Origin: Oscillospiraceae bacterium
GTDB taxonomy: Bacteria; Bacillota; Clostridia; Oscillospirales; Acutalibacteraceae
DNA length: 57,451 nucleotides
Assembly: GCA_022508845.1 (NCBI GenBank)
Contig: JAFLUL010000003.1
Location: forward strand, 1-57,451
Direction: 5' to 3'
The position numbers were made by a program, and so were the translations under genes. The notes beneath the pieces were generated by a model. That model was given only the letters and a program-made list of their open reading frames with translations, made no database searches and had not been told where the DNA came from. Of this stretch, positions 1 through 8,934 are shown one piece after another. Within the stretch, counting starts at the first letter, position 1; the number at the start of each line of letters is the position of its first letter.

Positions 1-10
1 CGTTAAAATC

Positions 11-53
11 TTTTTATTTAATAGGAAACGAGAAGTTTCCTATTAAATAAAAA
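11..53. repeat. Perfect palindromic element, copy 1
   Basis: A perfect 19-bp inverted repeat: the left arm TTTTTATTTAATAGGAAAC is at 11-29, the loop GAGAA at 30-34, and the exact reverse complement at 35-53. Both ends are T/A tracts, so either transcript could terminate here. A diverged copy with the reverse-complemented loop TTCTC is at 12352-12392. It sits immediately beyond the ispH-rpsA terminator. Confidence 0.8.
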
Positions 54-84
54 AAGATCCGCTATCCTTTAGGAATGCGGATCT
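47..84 (-). terminator. Intrinsic terminator of ispH-rpsA
   Basis: Stem AGATCCGC (55-62) pairs with GCGGATCT (77-84). Read on the minus strand, the hairpin is followed by a run of seven T (plus-strand A-run 49-55). It lies 15 bases after the stop codon of the minus-strand gene ending at 100, the expected position for its terminator. Confidence 0.85.
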
Positions 85-99
85 GATTTTTTTATGGAA

Positions 100-2208
100 T
101 TATTCCTCGGTTGCTTCGGCGGTTTCCTCAGCTTCTGCCTTTGCAGCTTCTGCTATGATATCGTCAAACGAGATAACAGCGGGACCGTTATCAACGGGAG
201 CAACTTCCTCGGGAGCAGCCGTTTTCTCGGGAGCGGGGAGAAGAGCCTTGATGGAAAGGCTGATTCTCTTTCTGTCGAAGTCGATATCCGTAACCTTTAC
301 CTTAACCTCATCGCCTATGGAGAGAACATCCTGAGGCTTCTCGATGCGCTCATTGGATATCTGAGAAATGTGGATAAGGCCTTCCATCTTGGGGAAGATT
401 TCGGCGAAAGCGCCGAAGGTTGTCATTCTTACGATCTTAACGGTTATCTCACTGTCAACAGGATAGTCGCGTCTGAGAACTTCCCAGGGATTATCCTCAA
501 GCTTTTTGTAACCGAGGGAAATCTTTTTCTTTTCGGTGTCAAGAGCCTTGATGTAAACGTCTACCGTATCGCCAACGTTTACTACCTCTGACGGATGCTT
601 GATTCTCTTCCAGGAAAGCTCGGTGCGATGAATCATACCGTCAACGCCGGGAGCAAGCTCAACGAATGCGCCGTAGTCGGTGAGGGATTTAACTGTTCCG
701 TTATAATGCTGGCCTTCGGCAGCCTCTGCCCAGAACTTTTCTCTTGCCTCTTTGCGTACAACGCCGGAAGCGGCTTTAATGGAGCCTACAGCTTTCTTTC
801 TGCGGCGGTCGGTGTCGATAACCGTAAACTTAACGGTCTTATTGAGCATATCCTCAAGACGTCCGTCTCTCGGTACGGTGGAAAGAGAAGCGGGGATGAA
901 AATTCTTATGCCGTTAACAAAAACAATCAGACCCTTGCTGATCACTTCAACAACCGTTCCCTCAAGAATCGTTCCTTCCTTATTTGCTTCAACGATACCG
1001 TCCCAATACTGGGCAACATCATAAAGACGCTTGGAGAGCATAATTGTGCCTTCCATATCGTTTGTCTTCATAATAATGAGATTGAGCTGATCGCCAACCT
1101 TAAGCTCGGCGGCGGGATCCGCGGTGGGATCTGCGCTATACTCATCGATCGGGATATACCCGGTCTGCTTTCTGCCTATGTCCACCTGAATTTCATTGGC
1201 GGATATGTGCATAACGGTACCAACGACTTTTTTGTCGTTATTGAGGACTGTGTTCAGGTTTTCCTCAAGCGCCTCTTCAAAGGACATTTCCTCAGGGTTC
1301 TCAGCAGCCACTGCCTGTCCTTCGGTCTCGGCTTCTGTTGAGATGTTTTCAATGATCTCGGACATTGTTTTTACTACCTCCTTAATTATACCGTCCGGAG
1401 TGGACGCTCCGGCAGTAGCTCCGATCGCCATTACGCCGTTAAAGTTTATTTCGGATAATTCCGCAGCGTTTTCGATAAGATACGATTTGCAGTTATTCTC
1501 ACACACGCCTAAGAGCTTTTTGGTGTTTGAGCTGTTGCGTCCGCCGATAACTATCATCATATCATTCTCTCCCGAGAGCTTATGCGCCTCGGCTTGTCTG
1601 AGAGCGGTAGCATTACATATTGTATCAAATATTTTCGCGTTTGTACATAGGAAATTTGCAATTTTTTCACATTTTTTAAATTCTTTTGAGTCAAAAGTGG
1701 TTTGAGCAACCAAAGAAATCGGGGTATTTTTGTTTATTTTGCCGAATTTTATCAGTTTTTCAAGCCCTTCGGCATTTTCAACAACAAAAACCCTCTCGCC
1801 CGAATAGCTCTTTATGCCTTTAACCTCCGGGTGGTCGGCGTCGCCTGCGATTATAACTGTTCTGTCTGAAGCTTTTTCGCCGCTTACAACCGAATGAATA
1901 CGCTTAACAAACGGGCAGGTAACGTCAAGAAAATCCATACCCGAGTTTATCACCGCTTCGTTTAATTCCTTCGGTATTCCGTGGGTACGGATAAAAAGTG
2001 TATATCCCTCGGGCACTTCATCTGTTGTGTTAACGACCTTAACTCCCCTGCCCTCAAGCTCTTTTATAAAATCGGGATTATGGATAAGCGGCCCCAGAGT
2101 ACACGCCTTTTTTCCGCTCTCAATATGAGAAAGCAGCATTTTTACCGCTCTGTCCACCCCGAAGCAGAAGCCCGCTGATTTTGCGAGAGTTATTTCAGCC
2201 TTGCCCAT
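100..2208 (-). CDS. ispH-rpsA: IspH-ribosomal protein S1 fusion (HMBPP reductase / S1 RNA-binding protein)
   Basis: A 702-aa two-part protein. Residues about 1-280 are IspH/LytB, the [4Fe-4S] reductase that makes IPP and DMAPP in the last step of the MEP isoprenoid pathway; the three cluster cysteines are visible in [20 protein letters not shown] and [10 protein letters not shown]. Residues about 325-650 hold four S1 RNA-binding repeats (e.g. [15 protein letters not shown] and [15 protein letters not shown]), followed by an acidic Ala/Glu-rich tail. This fusion is a known Clostridia arrangement. I start at the ATG at 2208 because AGGAAA lies just upstream and the protein then begins [15 protein letters not shown], like stand-alone IspH; a longer frame to 2232 lacks a ribosome site. 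It overlaps the end of cmk by 14 bases, so the two are probably translationally coupled. Confidence 0.93.
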   Translation of the reverse strand: MGKAEITLAKSAGFCFGVDRAVKMLLSHIESGKKACTLGPLIHNPDFIKELEGRGVKVVNTTDEVPEGYTLFIRTHGIPKELNEAVINSGMDFLDVTCPFVKRIHSVVSGEKASDRTVIIAGDADHPEVKGIKSYSGERVFVVENAEGLEKLIKFGKINKNTPISLVAQTTFDSKEFKKCEKIANFLCTNAKIFDTICNATALRQAEAHKLSGENDMMIVIGGRNSSNTKKLLGVCENNCKSYLIENAAELSEINFNGVMAIGATAGASTPDGIIKEVVKTMSEIIENISTEAETEGQAVAAENPEEMSFEEALEENLNTVLNNDKKVVGTVMHISANEIQVDIGRKQTGYIPIDEYSADPTADPAAELKVGDQLNLIIMKTNDMEGTIMLSKRLYDVAQYWDGIVEANKEGTILEGTVVEVISKGLIVFVNGIRIFIPASLSTVPRDGRLEDMLNKTVKFTVIDTDRRRKKAVGSIKAASGVVRKEAREKFWAEAAEGQHYNGTVKSLTDYGAFVELAPGVDGMIHRTELSWKRIKHPSEVVNVGDTVDVYIKALDTEKKKISLGYKKLEDNPWEVLRRDYPVDSEITVKIVRMTTFGAFAEIFPKMEGLIHISQISNERIEKPQDVLSIGDEVKVKVTDIDFDRKRISLSIKALLPAPEKTAAPEEVAPVDNGPAVISFDDIIAEAAKAEAEETAEATEE

Positions 2209-2869
2209 TTTCAGTTTCCTTTGTAAGCGCAACTATTTTTTCTATGACATCCTCGAGCGTCATATTGCTTGAATCAACTATAATAGCGTCGGAAGCGGGC
2301 TTTAATGGGGCTATGGCACGGTGGCTGTCGTTATAATCGCGCTGAATTATTTCCTCTAAAAGGGTGTTGTATTCAACGGGCGTACCACGCTCTATAAGCT
2401 CCTTATAGCGGCGGTTTGCCCTCTCTTCGGGAGAGGCAGTCAAAAATATTTTCAGCTGCGCGTCCGGCAAAACAACAGTACCGATATCGCGCCCGTCCAT
2501 AAGGCAGTTATTGTTTTTTGCAAGGTTTTTTTGAAGGTCAAACAAAAATGCTCTTACGGCGGGAATGGCCGAAACGTCCGACGCCGCCATACTCGCCTCT
2601 GGCAGACGGATGGTTTTTGAAACGTCAGCGCCGTTTAAGTATACCTTCTGTCCACCGTTTTCAAACTTAAGGGAAATCTCAATTTCTCCGAGCATATCGG
2701 TAACGGAGGGTTTGTCGGTGGTTGCGATATTTTTTTGAAGCGCCGCAACGCCGACCGCCCTGTAAAGTGCGCCGGTGTCAACATAAATAAATCCGAGTTT
2801 TTTCGCGGCTCCCTTTGCTGCGCTGCTCTTTCCCGCGCCGGAGGGACCGTCGATGGCAATATTGAACAT
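2195..2869 (-). CDS. cmk: Cytidylate kinase
   Basis: A 224-aa P-loop kinase that phosphorylates CMP and dCMP with ATP, feeding pyrimidine nucleotide pools. Visible motifs are the N-terminal Walker [14 protein letters not shown], the [10 protein letters not shown] segment, the CMP-binding [11 protein letters not shown] loop and the lid region [13 protein letters not shown]. Length and motif order match bacterial Cmk. It lies directly upstream of ispH-rpsA with a 14-base overlap; cmk next to ispH/rpsA is a conserved order in Clostridia. Confidence 0.95.
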   Translation of the reverse strand: MFNIAIDGPSGAGKSSAAKGAAKKLGFIYVDTGALYRAVGVAALQKNIATTDKPSVTDMLGEIEISLKFENGGQKVYLNGADVSKTIRLPEASMAASDVSAIPAVRAFLFDLQKNLAKNNNCLMDGRDIGTVVLPDAQLKIFLTASPEERANRRYKELIERGTPVEYNTLLEEIIQRDYNDSHRAIAPLKPASDAIIVDSSNMTLEDVIEKIVALTKETENGQG

Positions 2870-2919
2870 TAAAACTATCTCCTTTTATGATAAATATTGA
2901 ATCCGAACTTATGGATGAT

Positions 2920-3117
2920 GTTCGCTTGCGCTCACGGGATGGGGAAAAAAGGAAAAACCGCAAGCGATTTTTTGATTATATAAACACAATTTTATTTTTC
3001 AGCATTTGCGAAAATATTAAATTCCATTTACTTTCAAATTATAATTATAATATCGCCCCATCCCTCATCCCGCGAACGGAGCGGGCAAAATCGCCCATCC
3101 CGTGGGCTGAAGCGAAC
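2920..3117. repeat. Non-coding element with imperfect terminal inverted repeats (MITE-like)
   Basis: The 25 bases at 2920-2944 match the reverse complement of 3093-3117 at 21 of 25 positions, bounding a 198-bp AT-rich stretch with no convincing gene. The left end also forms its own hairpin, TCGCTTGCG (2922-2930) with CGCAAGCGA (2959-2967), followed by six T on the plus strand. No target-site duplication is obvious. It fills the gap between cmk and the flavoprotein gene. It could be a miniature mobile element or a genome-wide palindromic repeat. Confidence 0.5.
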
Positions 3118-3123
3118 TCTGAA

Positions 3124-4359
3124 TTAAACAGCTCTCCCCGCGGCTGCGCCGGTTGAAAAAGCTATCTGCAAATTAAAACCGCCTGTGTATGCGTCAGCGT
3201 CGATAACTTCTCCGGCAAAATAAAGCCCTTCAATCAGCTTGCTCTTCATAGTTTTCGGGTCAAGCTCTTTTGTTTCAACTCCGCCGGAGGTTATTATGGC
3301 CTCGGCGATCGGACGGGTGCCGGTTATTCCCGCTTCAAGGTGCTTAAGAAGATAAACAAGCTCCTTTCGCTCTTCGCGGGTTATTTTATTGACCTGAATC
3401 CCGGGGTTTATTCCCGAAAGTTCAACTATTATCGGAATGAGCGATGATGGCAGCAGCTTTTTGAGAGCGTTTGAAAGATTTCTGTTTGAAAATTCCGAAA
3501 AATCTCTGAGCAGACGTGCGTCAAGCTTTTTTTCGTCAAGGGCGGGCTTTAAGTCCACACTCAGAATATACTTTTTTGTGTTTATATCTCTCAAATGCGC
3601 CGACGCGCTCAGAATAACCGGGCCGGAAACTCCGAAGTGGGTAAAAATCATCTCGCCGAAATCGGAGTAGACCTCTTTATAATTCTCCGCGTCAAACACC
3701 GTAACCGCGATATTTTTCAGCGTGAGTCCCTGAGCCTTTCTCCATAGCCTTTCGTCCGTTTCAAGCGGAACAAGAGAAGGGCGCAAATCGGTAACGGTAT
3801 GTCCCGCGGTTTTCGCAAACTTATAGCCGTCGCCCGTTGAACCGGTGAGCGGATAAGACAGCCCTCCGGTTGCAACGATAACGCTGTCGGCAAAAAAGCT
3901 CTGACCGTCGGCGGTTTTAACGCCTGAAACTCTGTTTTCTTCAAAGATCAGTCCCGCAGCCGTGACCCCGGTTTTTATTTTTGCCCCGCTGTTTTCGGCA
4001 TAACCCGCAAGAGCTTTAACAATATCCGCCGCGTTATCCGAAACAGGAAAAACTCTGTTTCCGCGCTCCACCTTAAGCGGAACTCCGAGGCCTTCAAAAA
4101 GGTCCATAACGTCAACCGGCATAAACCGCGAAAACGCGCCGTAGAGAAATCTTCCTCCGCGCGGGATATTGTCCATTATGTCGTTTATTAGCATGGAGGC
4201 GTTTGTAACGTTGCATCTGCCCTTTCCGGTTATGCGAAGCTTTTTTCCCGGGAAAGGATTCTTTTCAAGCACGATAACTTTTCGTCCTCTGTTTGCCGCG
4301 AACGCGGCGGCGGTAAGACCCGCGGGTCCGGCGCCAATAACAATTACGTCCGTTTTCAT
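3124..4359 (-). CDS. BaiN/HI0933-family FAD-dependent oxidoreductase
   Basis: A 411-aa flavoprotein of the family that includes HI0933, YhiN and BaiN. The N-terminus has a Rossmann dinucleotide fold (VIVIGAGPAGLTAAAFAA) followed by an acidic strand end (VIVLEKNPFPG). The family segment KLRITGKGRCNVTN is at about 40-53, and the C-terminus has the FAD-closing motif LYFAGEVIDADAYTGGFN. The true substrate of most members is unknown; bile-acid dehydroxylation roles apply only to some. The ATG at 4359 follows AAAGGAAAGTG. It is transcribed toward cmk but separated by the repeat element, so it may be its own unit. Confidence 0.88.
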   Translation of the reverse strand: MKTDVIVIGAGPAGLTAAAFAANRGRKVIVLEKNPFPGKKLRITGKGRCNVTNASMLINDIMDNIPRGGRFLYGAFSRFMPVDVMDLFEGLGVPLKVERGNRVFPVSDNAADIVKALAGYAENSGAKIKTGVTAAGLIFEENRVSGVKTADGQSFFADSVIVATGGLSYPLTGSTGDGYKFAKTAGHTVTDLRPSLVPLETDERLWRKAQGLTLKNIAVTVFDAENYKEVYSDFGEMIFTHFGVSGPVILSASAHLRDINTKKYILSVDLKPALDEKKLDARLLRDFSEFSNRNLSNALKKLLPSSLIPIIVELSGINPGIQVNKITREERKELVYLLKHLEAGITGTRPIAEAIITSGGVETKELDPKTMKSKLIEGLYFAGEVIDADAYTGGFNLQIAFSTGAAAGRAV

Positions 4360-4430
4360 TTTTTCACTTTCCTTTTAATAAAAATTATAACCGATATTAA
4401 AAATAAAGGCAATGTTTTTTTAAAAAGTAT

Positions 4431-4459
4431 TTGTAATTGCAGAGATTATGATGTATACT
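4431..4459 (+). promoter_or_regulatory. Sigma-A promoter of hprK
   Basis: TTGTAA (4431-4436), a 17-base spacer, then TATACT (4454-4459), 31 bases before the TTG start of hprK. Confidence 0.6.
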
Positions 4460-4490
4460 TAGGGTTAAGAATAATTAAGGAGTGAGAGCT

Positions 4491-5456
4491 TTGCCCAAAA
4501 CTTACAGTGTTACGTTGGCAAAGATGATAAAGGATAATGCGCTTGAAATTCTGAGCGTACCGTCAGACCCGTCGGGGCTGTATGTATCATCCCCTGAAGT
4601 AAACCGACCGGGGCTAATGCTCGCGGGGCACGACCGCTTTTTTGACCCGAAGAGGGTTCAGTTTTTGGGGTTGGGGGAATACGGATTTTTAAATTCCCTG
4701 ACGGATGAAGAGCGAAAGGACAGCCTTGAACGATTTTTTTCAGCAAAGCCCTGCTGCGTTATTATAACGCGCGGTCTTGAACCTCTCGGAGAAATGCTCG
4801 AAATAGCCAAACAGCATGAAATTCCTCTTTTGAGATCAAACGATGCAACCTCGGGGGTTATGTCGACCCTCATAAGCTATCTGGGCGTTGAGCTTGCCGA
4901 AAGAATAACCCGCCACGGCGTTTTGGTTGAGGTTTACGGCGAGGGAATTCTCATTATCGGAGATTCGGGCGTAGGCAAGAGCGAAACGGCAGTTGAGCTT
5001 ATAAACAGAGGACATCGACTCATTGCCGACGATGCGGTTGAAATAAGGAGAGTTTCATCAAAAAGCCTTGTCGGAAGCGCGCCGGACAATATAAGACACT
5101 TCATTGAGTTGAGGGGCGTCGGAATTATTAACGCGCGAAATATTTTCGGCATAGGCGCGGTTAAAATGACCGAACGCATAGATATGATAATCAAGCTCGA
5201 AACCTGGAATGAAAACAAGGTTTATGACAGATTGGGGCTTGAGGACGAATATATGAGCGTTTTGGGAATAAACGTACCGGTTACAACCGTTCCCGTAACG
5301 CCCGGACGAAACCTCGCCATTATAATTGAAACCGCCGCAAGAAACAACCGCCAGAAGAGAATGGGCTATTCCGCCGCAAAGGAGCTTATGCAGAGCCTCG
5401 GTATGGATATAGATGAAGAGGAATCCGAGCCGAATGTTTTGGAGCAATGGCAATAA
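4491..5456 (+). CDS. hprK: HPr kinase/phosphorylase
   Basis: A 321-aa bifunctional enzyme that phosphorylates and dephosphorylates HPr (and Crh) on a serine, the signal that drives CcpA carbon-catabolite repression and sugar PTS control. Visible motifs: RHGVLVEVYG with the catalytic His at about 142, Walker A GDSGVGKS at about 157-164, ADDAVEI with the catalytic Asp, and the HprK signature IELRGVGIINAR. I place the start at TTG 4491 because AAGGAG (4477-4482) lies 8 bases upstream; the in-frame GTG at 4482 overlaps that ribosome site. It is followed closely by glk and murB, so it may form an operon with them. Its presence implies catabolite control of sugar genes such as the GH36 and GH42 genes. 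Confidence 0.95.
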   Translation: MPKTYSVTLAKMIKDNALEILSVPSDPSGLYVSSPEVNRPGLMLAGHDRFFDPKRVQFLGLGEYGFLNSLTDEERKDSLERFFSAKPCCVIITRGLEPLGEMLEIAKQHEIPLLRSNDATSGVMSTLISYLGVELAERITRHGVLVEVYGEGILIIGDSGVGKSETAVELINRGHRLIADDAVEIRRVSSKSLVGSAPDNIRHFIELRGVGIINARNIFGIGAVKMTERIDMIIKLETWNENKVYDRLGLEDEYMSVLGINVPVTTVPVTPGRNLAIIIETAARNNRQKRMGYSAAKELMQSLGMDIDEEESEPNVLEQWQ

Positions 5457-5509
5457 ACGGGGCATAAAATTTATTTTTATTACATATAATTAAAAGATGG
5501 AGGATAAAA

Positions 5510-6460
5510 ATGTATAGGATAGGTGTTGATCTTGGGGGAACAAATATTGCCGTTGGGATCATAGACGAACAAAACAATATCATCGCAAGAGGTGCAAGAA
5601 AAACCAACGTGCCGAGAGCAGCAGAGCTGATTTTTGACGATATGGCTGCCGCTATCAAGGACGCTATGGACTCAAAAGGACTTACAAACGCGGACATCTC
5701 CTCAATAGGAGTTGGAACTCCCGGCAGCGTAAACAAGGAGCTTGAGCTTATAGAGTTTGCAAACAATCTCGGATTTGACAATGTTCCGGCATATAAGCTG
5801 CTCAGAGAGAGAACAGGAATTCAAAACGTATATTTTGATAATGACGCAAACTGCGCCGCTCTCGGCGAGGCTGTTGCAGGCTGCGGCAAGGGAGTTAAAG
5901 ACTTTATAATGATAACTCTCGGAACGGGAGTAGGCAGCGGAATAATTGTTAACGGAAAGCTTGTTACAGGCAAAAACTATGCCGCCGGAGAAATGGGACA
6001 CAGCGTTATCGTTTTCGGCGGACTTCAGTGCAACTGCGGCAGAAAAGGCTGCTGGGAAAAATATTCCTCCGCAACCGCACTTATTTCTCAAACCAAGGAC
6101 GCTATGCGCCTTAACCCCGATTCAATAATGTGGGATGAAGTAAACGGAGATTATAACAGCGTTAACGGACGCACCGCATTCAGAGCGGCCGACAAGGGCG
6201 ACGCTGCCGCGAAAAAGGTTGTTAATACCTACATAAGCTACCTTGCCTGCGGAGTAAGCAATATAATAAACATATTCCAGCCCGATATTCTCTGCGTTGG
6301 CGGAGGCATTGGCAACGAAAAAGAAAATCTGCTCGTACCGCTGAGAAGGATAGCAGGTTCTGAGATTTATTCCATCCACGCCCAAAAGCAGACCGAAATC
6401 ATGAGCGCAACTCTCGGCAACGATGCCGGAATAATCGGTGCGGCTCTGCTCGATGAATGA
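5510..6460 (+). CDS. glk: ROK-family glucokinase
   Basis: A 316-aa sugar kinase. The N-terminal phosphate loop IGVDLGGTNIAVGI, the ATP-binding segment MITLGTGVGSGIIVNG and the ROK zinc motif QCNCGRKGCWEKY (GxxxxHx... then CxCGxxGCxE) are all present; a GHSVIVFGG-like H precedes the cysteines. Expected reaction: ATP-dependent phosphorylation of glucose to glucose 6-phosphate in the cytosol. GGAGG lies just before the ATG. It sits 53 bases after hprK and overlaps murB by four bases (ATGA), so sugar signalling, glycolytic entry and wall synthesis are linked in one transcript. Another ROK hexose substrate is possible. Confidence 0.9.
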   Translation: MYRIGVDLGGTNIAVGIIDEQNNIIARGARKTNVPRAAELIFDDMAAAIKDAMDSKGLTNADISSIGVGTPGSVNKELELIEFANNLGFDNVPAYKLLRERTGIQNVYFDNDANCAALGEAVAGCGKGVKDFIMITLGTGVGSGIIVNGKLVTGKNYAAGEMGHSVIVFGGLQCNCGRKGCWEKYSSATALISQTKDAMRLNPDSIMWDEVNGDYNSVNGRTAFRAADKGDAAAKKVVNTYISYLACGVSNIINIFQPDILCVGGGIGNEKENLLVPLRRIAGSEIYSIHAQKQTEIMSATLGNDAGIIGAALLDE

Positions 6461-7383
6461 GTGATATAATGAATTTAAGAGAAGAATTCAGCGAATATAT
6501 AAAAGACCAAAGCGCAGAGGCTCTATATAACGAGCCTCTTTCTTCCCATTGCAGCTTTAAGATCGGCGGTCCGGCGGATATACTTTATACGCCGTTTGAC
6601 GAAAACGCCCTCATATGCGCTCTAAGGTTTGCGGCTGAAAACTCAGTTCCCTTCAGAGTCCTCGGAAACGGCTCAAACGTGCTCATATCCGATAAAGGAC
6701 TTCGCGGCGTTACTATAAAGCTCATAGGAGGATTAACAGAACTCTGCTTTACCGAAGACGGCGAAATATTCTGCGGCGCGGGAGTATCCCTCAAAAAGCT
6801 ATGCACTTTTGCCCTCGAAAACGGTCTATCCGGGCTTCAGTTTGCCTACGGCATCCCCGGAAGCGTTGGCGGAGCGGTTTATATGAACGCGGGAGCTTAC
6901 GGCGGAGAGATAAAAAACGTTCTCACCAAGGTTCGCTGCGTTGATCCGAAAACTTTTGAAACCGAGGAAATACCCGCCTGCGAAATAGACATAGCCTACC
7001 GCAGTACTCCGTTTATGACAAACGGAAAAATTATAACCGGCGCTTATTTCTCTCTCCAAAACGGCGATAAAGAGGAAATAAAAAAAGAAATGAATTCCCT
7101 GATGGCAAAGAGAAAAGCTTCTCAGCCGCTCGAATACCCATCGGCGGGAAGCACCTTCAAAAGGCCTGCAAACGGTTATGCCGCAGCTATGATAGACGAA
7201 TGCGGCTTAAAGGGATGCGCGGTCGGAAACGCCGAAGTAAGCGTTAAACACGCGGGCTTTGTTATAAACAAGGGCGGCGCCTCGTTCGGCGATGTTATGG
7301 GAGTTATCGAAAAGGTGCGTCAGACCGTTTTGAAAGAAAAAGGCGTTTACCTTGAAACAGAAGTTGAAATTTTGGGAGAATAA
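6457..7383 (+). CDS. murB: UDP-N-acetylenolpyruvoylglucosamine reductase
   Basis: A 308-aa FAD enzyme that reduces UDP-GlcNAc-enolpyruvate to UDP-MurNAc with NADPH in cytosolic peptidoglycan precursor synthesis. Seen: SFKIGGPADILYTP, the FAD-binding GNGSNVLISDKGLRG, GLQFAYGIPGSVGGAVYMNAGAYGG, the catalytic-serine segment YPSAGSTFKRP, and the C-terminal Glu of VYLETEVEIL. This is the type IIa/b length. The start overlaps the glk stop (ATGA); an internal ATG at 6469 is an alternative. whiA begins four bases after its stop. Confidence 0.95.
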   Translation: MSDIMNLREEFSEYIKDQSAEALYNEPLSSHCSFKIGGPADILYTPFDENALICALRFAAENSVPFRVLGNGSNVLISDKGLRGVTIKLIGGLTELCFTEDGEIFCGAGVSLKKLCTFALENGLSGLQFAYGIPGSVGGAVYMNAGAYGGEIKNVLTKVRCVDPKTFETEEIPACEIDIAYRSTPFMTNGKIITGAYFSLQNGDKEEIKKEMNSLMAKRKASQPLEYPSAGSTFKRPANGYAAAMIDECGLKGCAVGNAEVSVKHAGFVINKGGASFGDVMGVIEKVRQTVLKEKGVYLETEVEILGE

Positions 7384-7387
7384 AAAA

Positions 7388-8299
7388 ATGTCCTTTGCCG
7401 GAGAAGTTAAAGAAGAACTTCTGAACATAGAAAAAACCGCCTGCTGCGAGCAGAGTGAGGCGAGAGGTCTGCTGCTCTTCGGAAGAGAGCTTTCGCCCTC
7501 GTCAGTTTCTTTTCTCACCGAAAACGGCAGCGTTGCGTCCGCTTTCGCGAATGCAGTGCATCTTTTTTCGGGACATACCCCCGAAACGCAGGTGAGCGCG
7601 AGCGGAAACTATAAAATAGTTATTGAAAACAGAAATATAAACGATGCCCTTTTAAGCGAGGTTTTGCCCGACGGATTAAACAGCAAAAAGCAGCTCACCG
7701 TTGGCGAAATTGAAAGAGACTGCTGCAAAGCATCCTTTATAAGGGGAGCTTTTTTGGCGGGAGGAACCGTAACCAACCCCGACACGGAATACCACCTTGA
7801 GTTTTCCTGCCCCTCAAAAACCCTTGCAAACGACCTTATGGAGCTTATAAGGCAACTCGGCATTGAACCCAAAACAGCAAAGCGGGCGGGCAATAATATC
7901 GTATACATAAAAAAAAGCGGGGATATAGAGGACATCCTCTCGGCTATGGGCGCCACCGAAACCTCTATGATGCTTATGGGCGCAAAGATGTATAAGGATG
8001 TCCGCAACACGATAAACAGGCGGGTGAATTTTGAAAACGCCAATATAGCGAGAAGCGTTGAAGCAGCTATGCGGCAATATGAGGCAATAGAGCTTATTGA
8101 AAAAAAACAGGGGCTTGACTCCCTTCCCGCTGAGCTTAAAAGAGCCGCCGCTTTGAGACTTGAAAACCCCGATGTATCAACGGGAGAAATAAGAAAACTG
8201 CTGGGAGAAGAGCTCTCGCTTTCGGGACTTAATCACCGCTTTAAAAAACTTATAGATATGGCACAGGAACTGAAAAAAGATGACGATAAACGAAAATAA
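7388..8299 (+). CDS. whiA: DNA-binding regulator WhiA
   Basis: A 303-aa protein with the WhiA N-terminal segment (MSFAGEVKEELLNIE), a LAGLIDADG-homing-endonuclease-derived core (FIRGAFLAGGTVTNP and YHLEFSCPS) and a C-terminal helix-turn-helix (RLENPDVSTGEIRKLLGE). WhiA binds DNA and influences division, chromosome segregation and, in actinobacteria, sporulation. The ATG at 7388 follows GGGAGAA and gives the usual N-terminus; the frame is open farther back to 7352 but that part lies inside murB. In many Firmicutes rapZ and yvcK/mgfK stand between murB and whiA; neither is here. Confidence 0.95.
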   Translation: MSFAGEVKEELLNIEKTACCEQSEARGLLLFGRELSPSSVSFLTENGSVASAFANAVHLFSGHTPETQVSASGNYKIVIENRNINDALLSEVLPDGLNSKKQLTVGEIERDCCKASFIRGAFLAGGTVTNPDTEYHLEFSCPSKTLANDLMELIRQLGIEPKTAKRAGNNIVYIKKSGDIEDILSAMGATETSMMLMGAKMYKDVRNTINRRVNFENANIARSVEAAMRQYEAIELIEKKQGLDSLPAELKRAAALRLENPDVSTGEIRKLLGEELSLSGLNHRFKKLIDMAQELKKDDDKRK

Positions 8300-8831
8300 A
8301 TTCACTGATCTGCAAGAAAGAGGACTATGCTTCGAGCCGGAAAAGAGTTGTTTAAGCTTTCTTTCTCAGCTCGGCATAAGCTACGAGGGGCTCACCCACG
8401 ACGAAGCGGACACGATAGAGAAATGCGAAAAAATTGAAGAATCGCTCGGCGCGAAGATAGCAAAAAATCTCTTTTTATGCAACTCTCAGAAAACATCATT
8501 TTATCTGCTCATTATGCCGGGAGACAAAATATTTAAAACAAAATATCTCTCAAAGCAGATAAATTCCTCGCGCCTCTCATTTGCGGACGCTGAAAATATG
8601 AAAAAATATCTGGGCTTAAGGCCTGGCAGCGTCAGCATACTGGGGCTTAAAAACGATATGGAAAAGAAGGTAAAACTTATAATCGACAGAGATCTTCTCT
8701 CGCTCGAATATGTTGGTTTTCATCCCTGTATTAACACTTCAACATTAAAATTAAGGCTTACGGATGTGCTGAACAAATTTCTTCCGGCTGTAAACAGCGA
8801 GCCTATAACGGTTGATTTGCCCGGAGAATAG
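8280..8831 (+). CDS. YbaK/ProX-type aminoacyl-tRNA editing protein
   Basis: A 183-aa single-domain protein like the free-standing prolyl-tRNA deacylases (PrdX/ProX, YbaK fold), which hydrolyse alanine wrongly attached to tRNA-Pro. Seen: YEGLTHDEADTIEKC near the N-terminus, an AKNLFLCNSQKTSFYLLIMPGDK core strand region, LRPGSVSILGLKND and the end-of-domain FHPCINTSTLKL, all typical of this family. It overlaps whiA by 20 bases, implying coupled translation. Exact tRNA specificity is inferred from family, not seen. Confidence 0.82.
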   Translation: MTINENKFTDLQERGLCFEPEKSCLSFLSQLGISYEGLTHDEADTIEKCEKIEESLGAKIAKNLFLCNSQKTSFYLLIMPGDKIFKTKYLSKQINSSRLSFADAENMKKYLGLRPGSVSILGLKNDMEKKVKLIIDRDLLSLEYVGFHPCINTSTLKLRLTDVLNKFLPAVNSEPITVDLPGE

Positions 8832-8838
8832 TTTTTTC

Positions 8839-8864
8839 AGTACAAAAAGTTAATACATTGTACT
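8839..8864. promoter_or_regulatory. Operator-like inverted repeat
   Basis: AGTACAA (8839-8845) and TTGTACT (8858-8864) form a perfect 7-bp inverted repeat with a 12-base spacer, abutting the -35 box of the promoter ahead of the aminotransferase gene. The TetR gene at the end of the same cluster is the obvious candidate ligand. Inferred. Confidence 0.5.
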
Positions 8865-8892
8865 TGTTTTACAAAAAAAAATGTGATAAAAT
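8864..8892 (+). promoter_or_regulatory. Promoter of the aminotransferase-aldolase cluster
   Basis: TTGTTT (8864-8869), a 17-base spacer, TAAAAT (8887-8892); the start codon is 42 bases downstream behind GAGGAGG. It touches the palindrome at 8839-8864, so a repressor bound there would block polymerase. Confidence 0.5.
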
Positions 8893-8934
8893 GAATTTTG
8901 TAGGAATTTATTCCAAAAACGAGGAGGAAAAAAT

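Noticed and set aside
595-1341. 248-codon plus-strand frame opposite ispH-rpsA
   Set aside because: Antisense shadow of the S1 domains with no ribosome site or recognisable domain.
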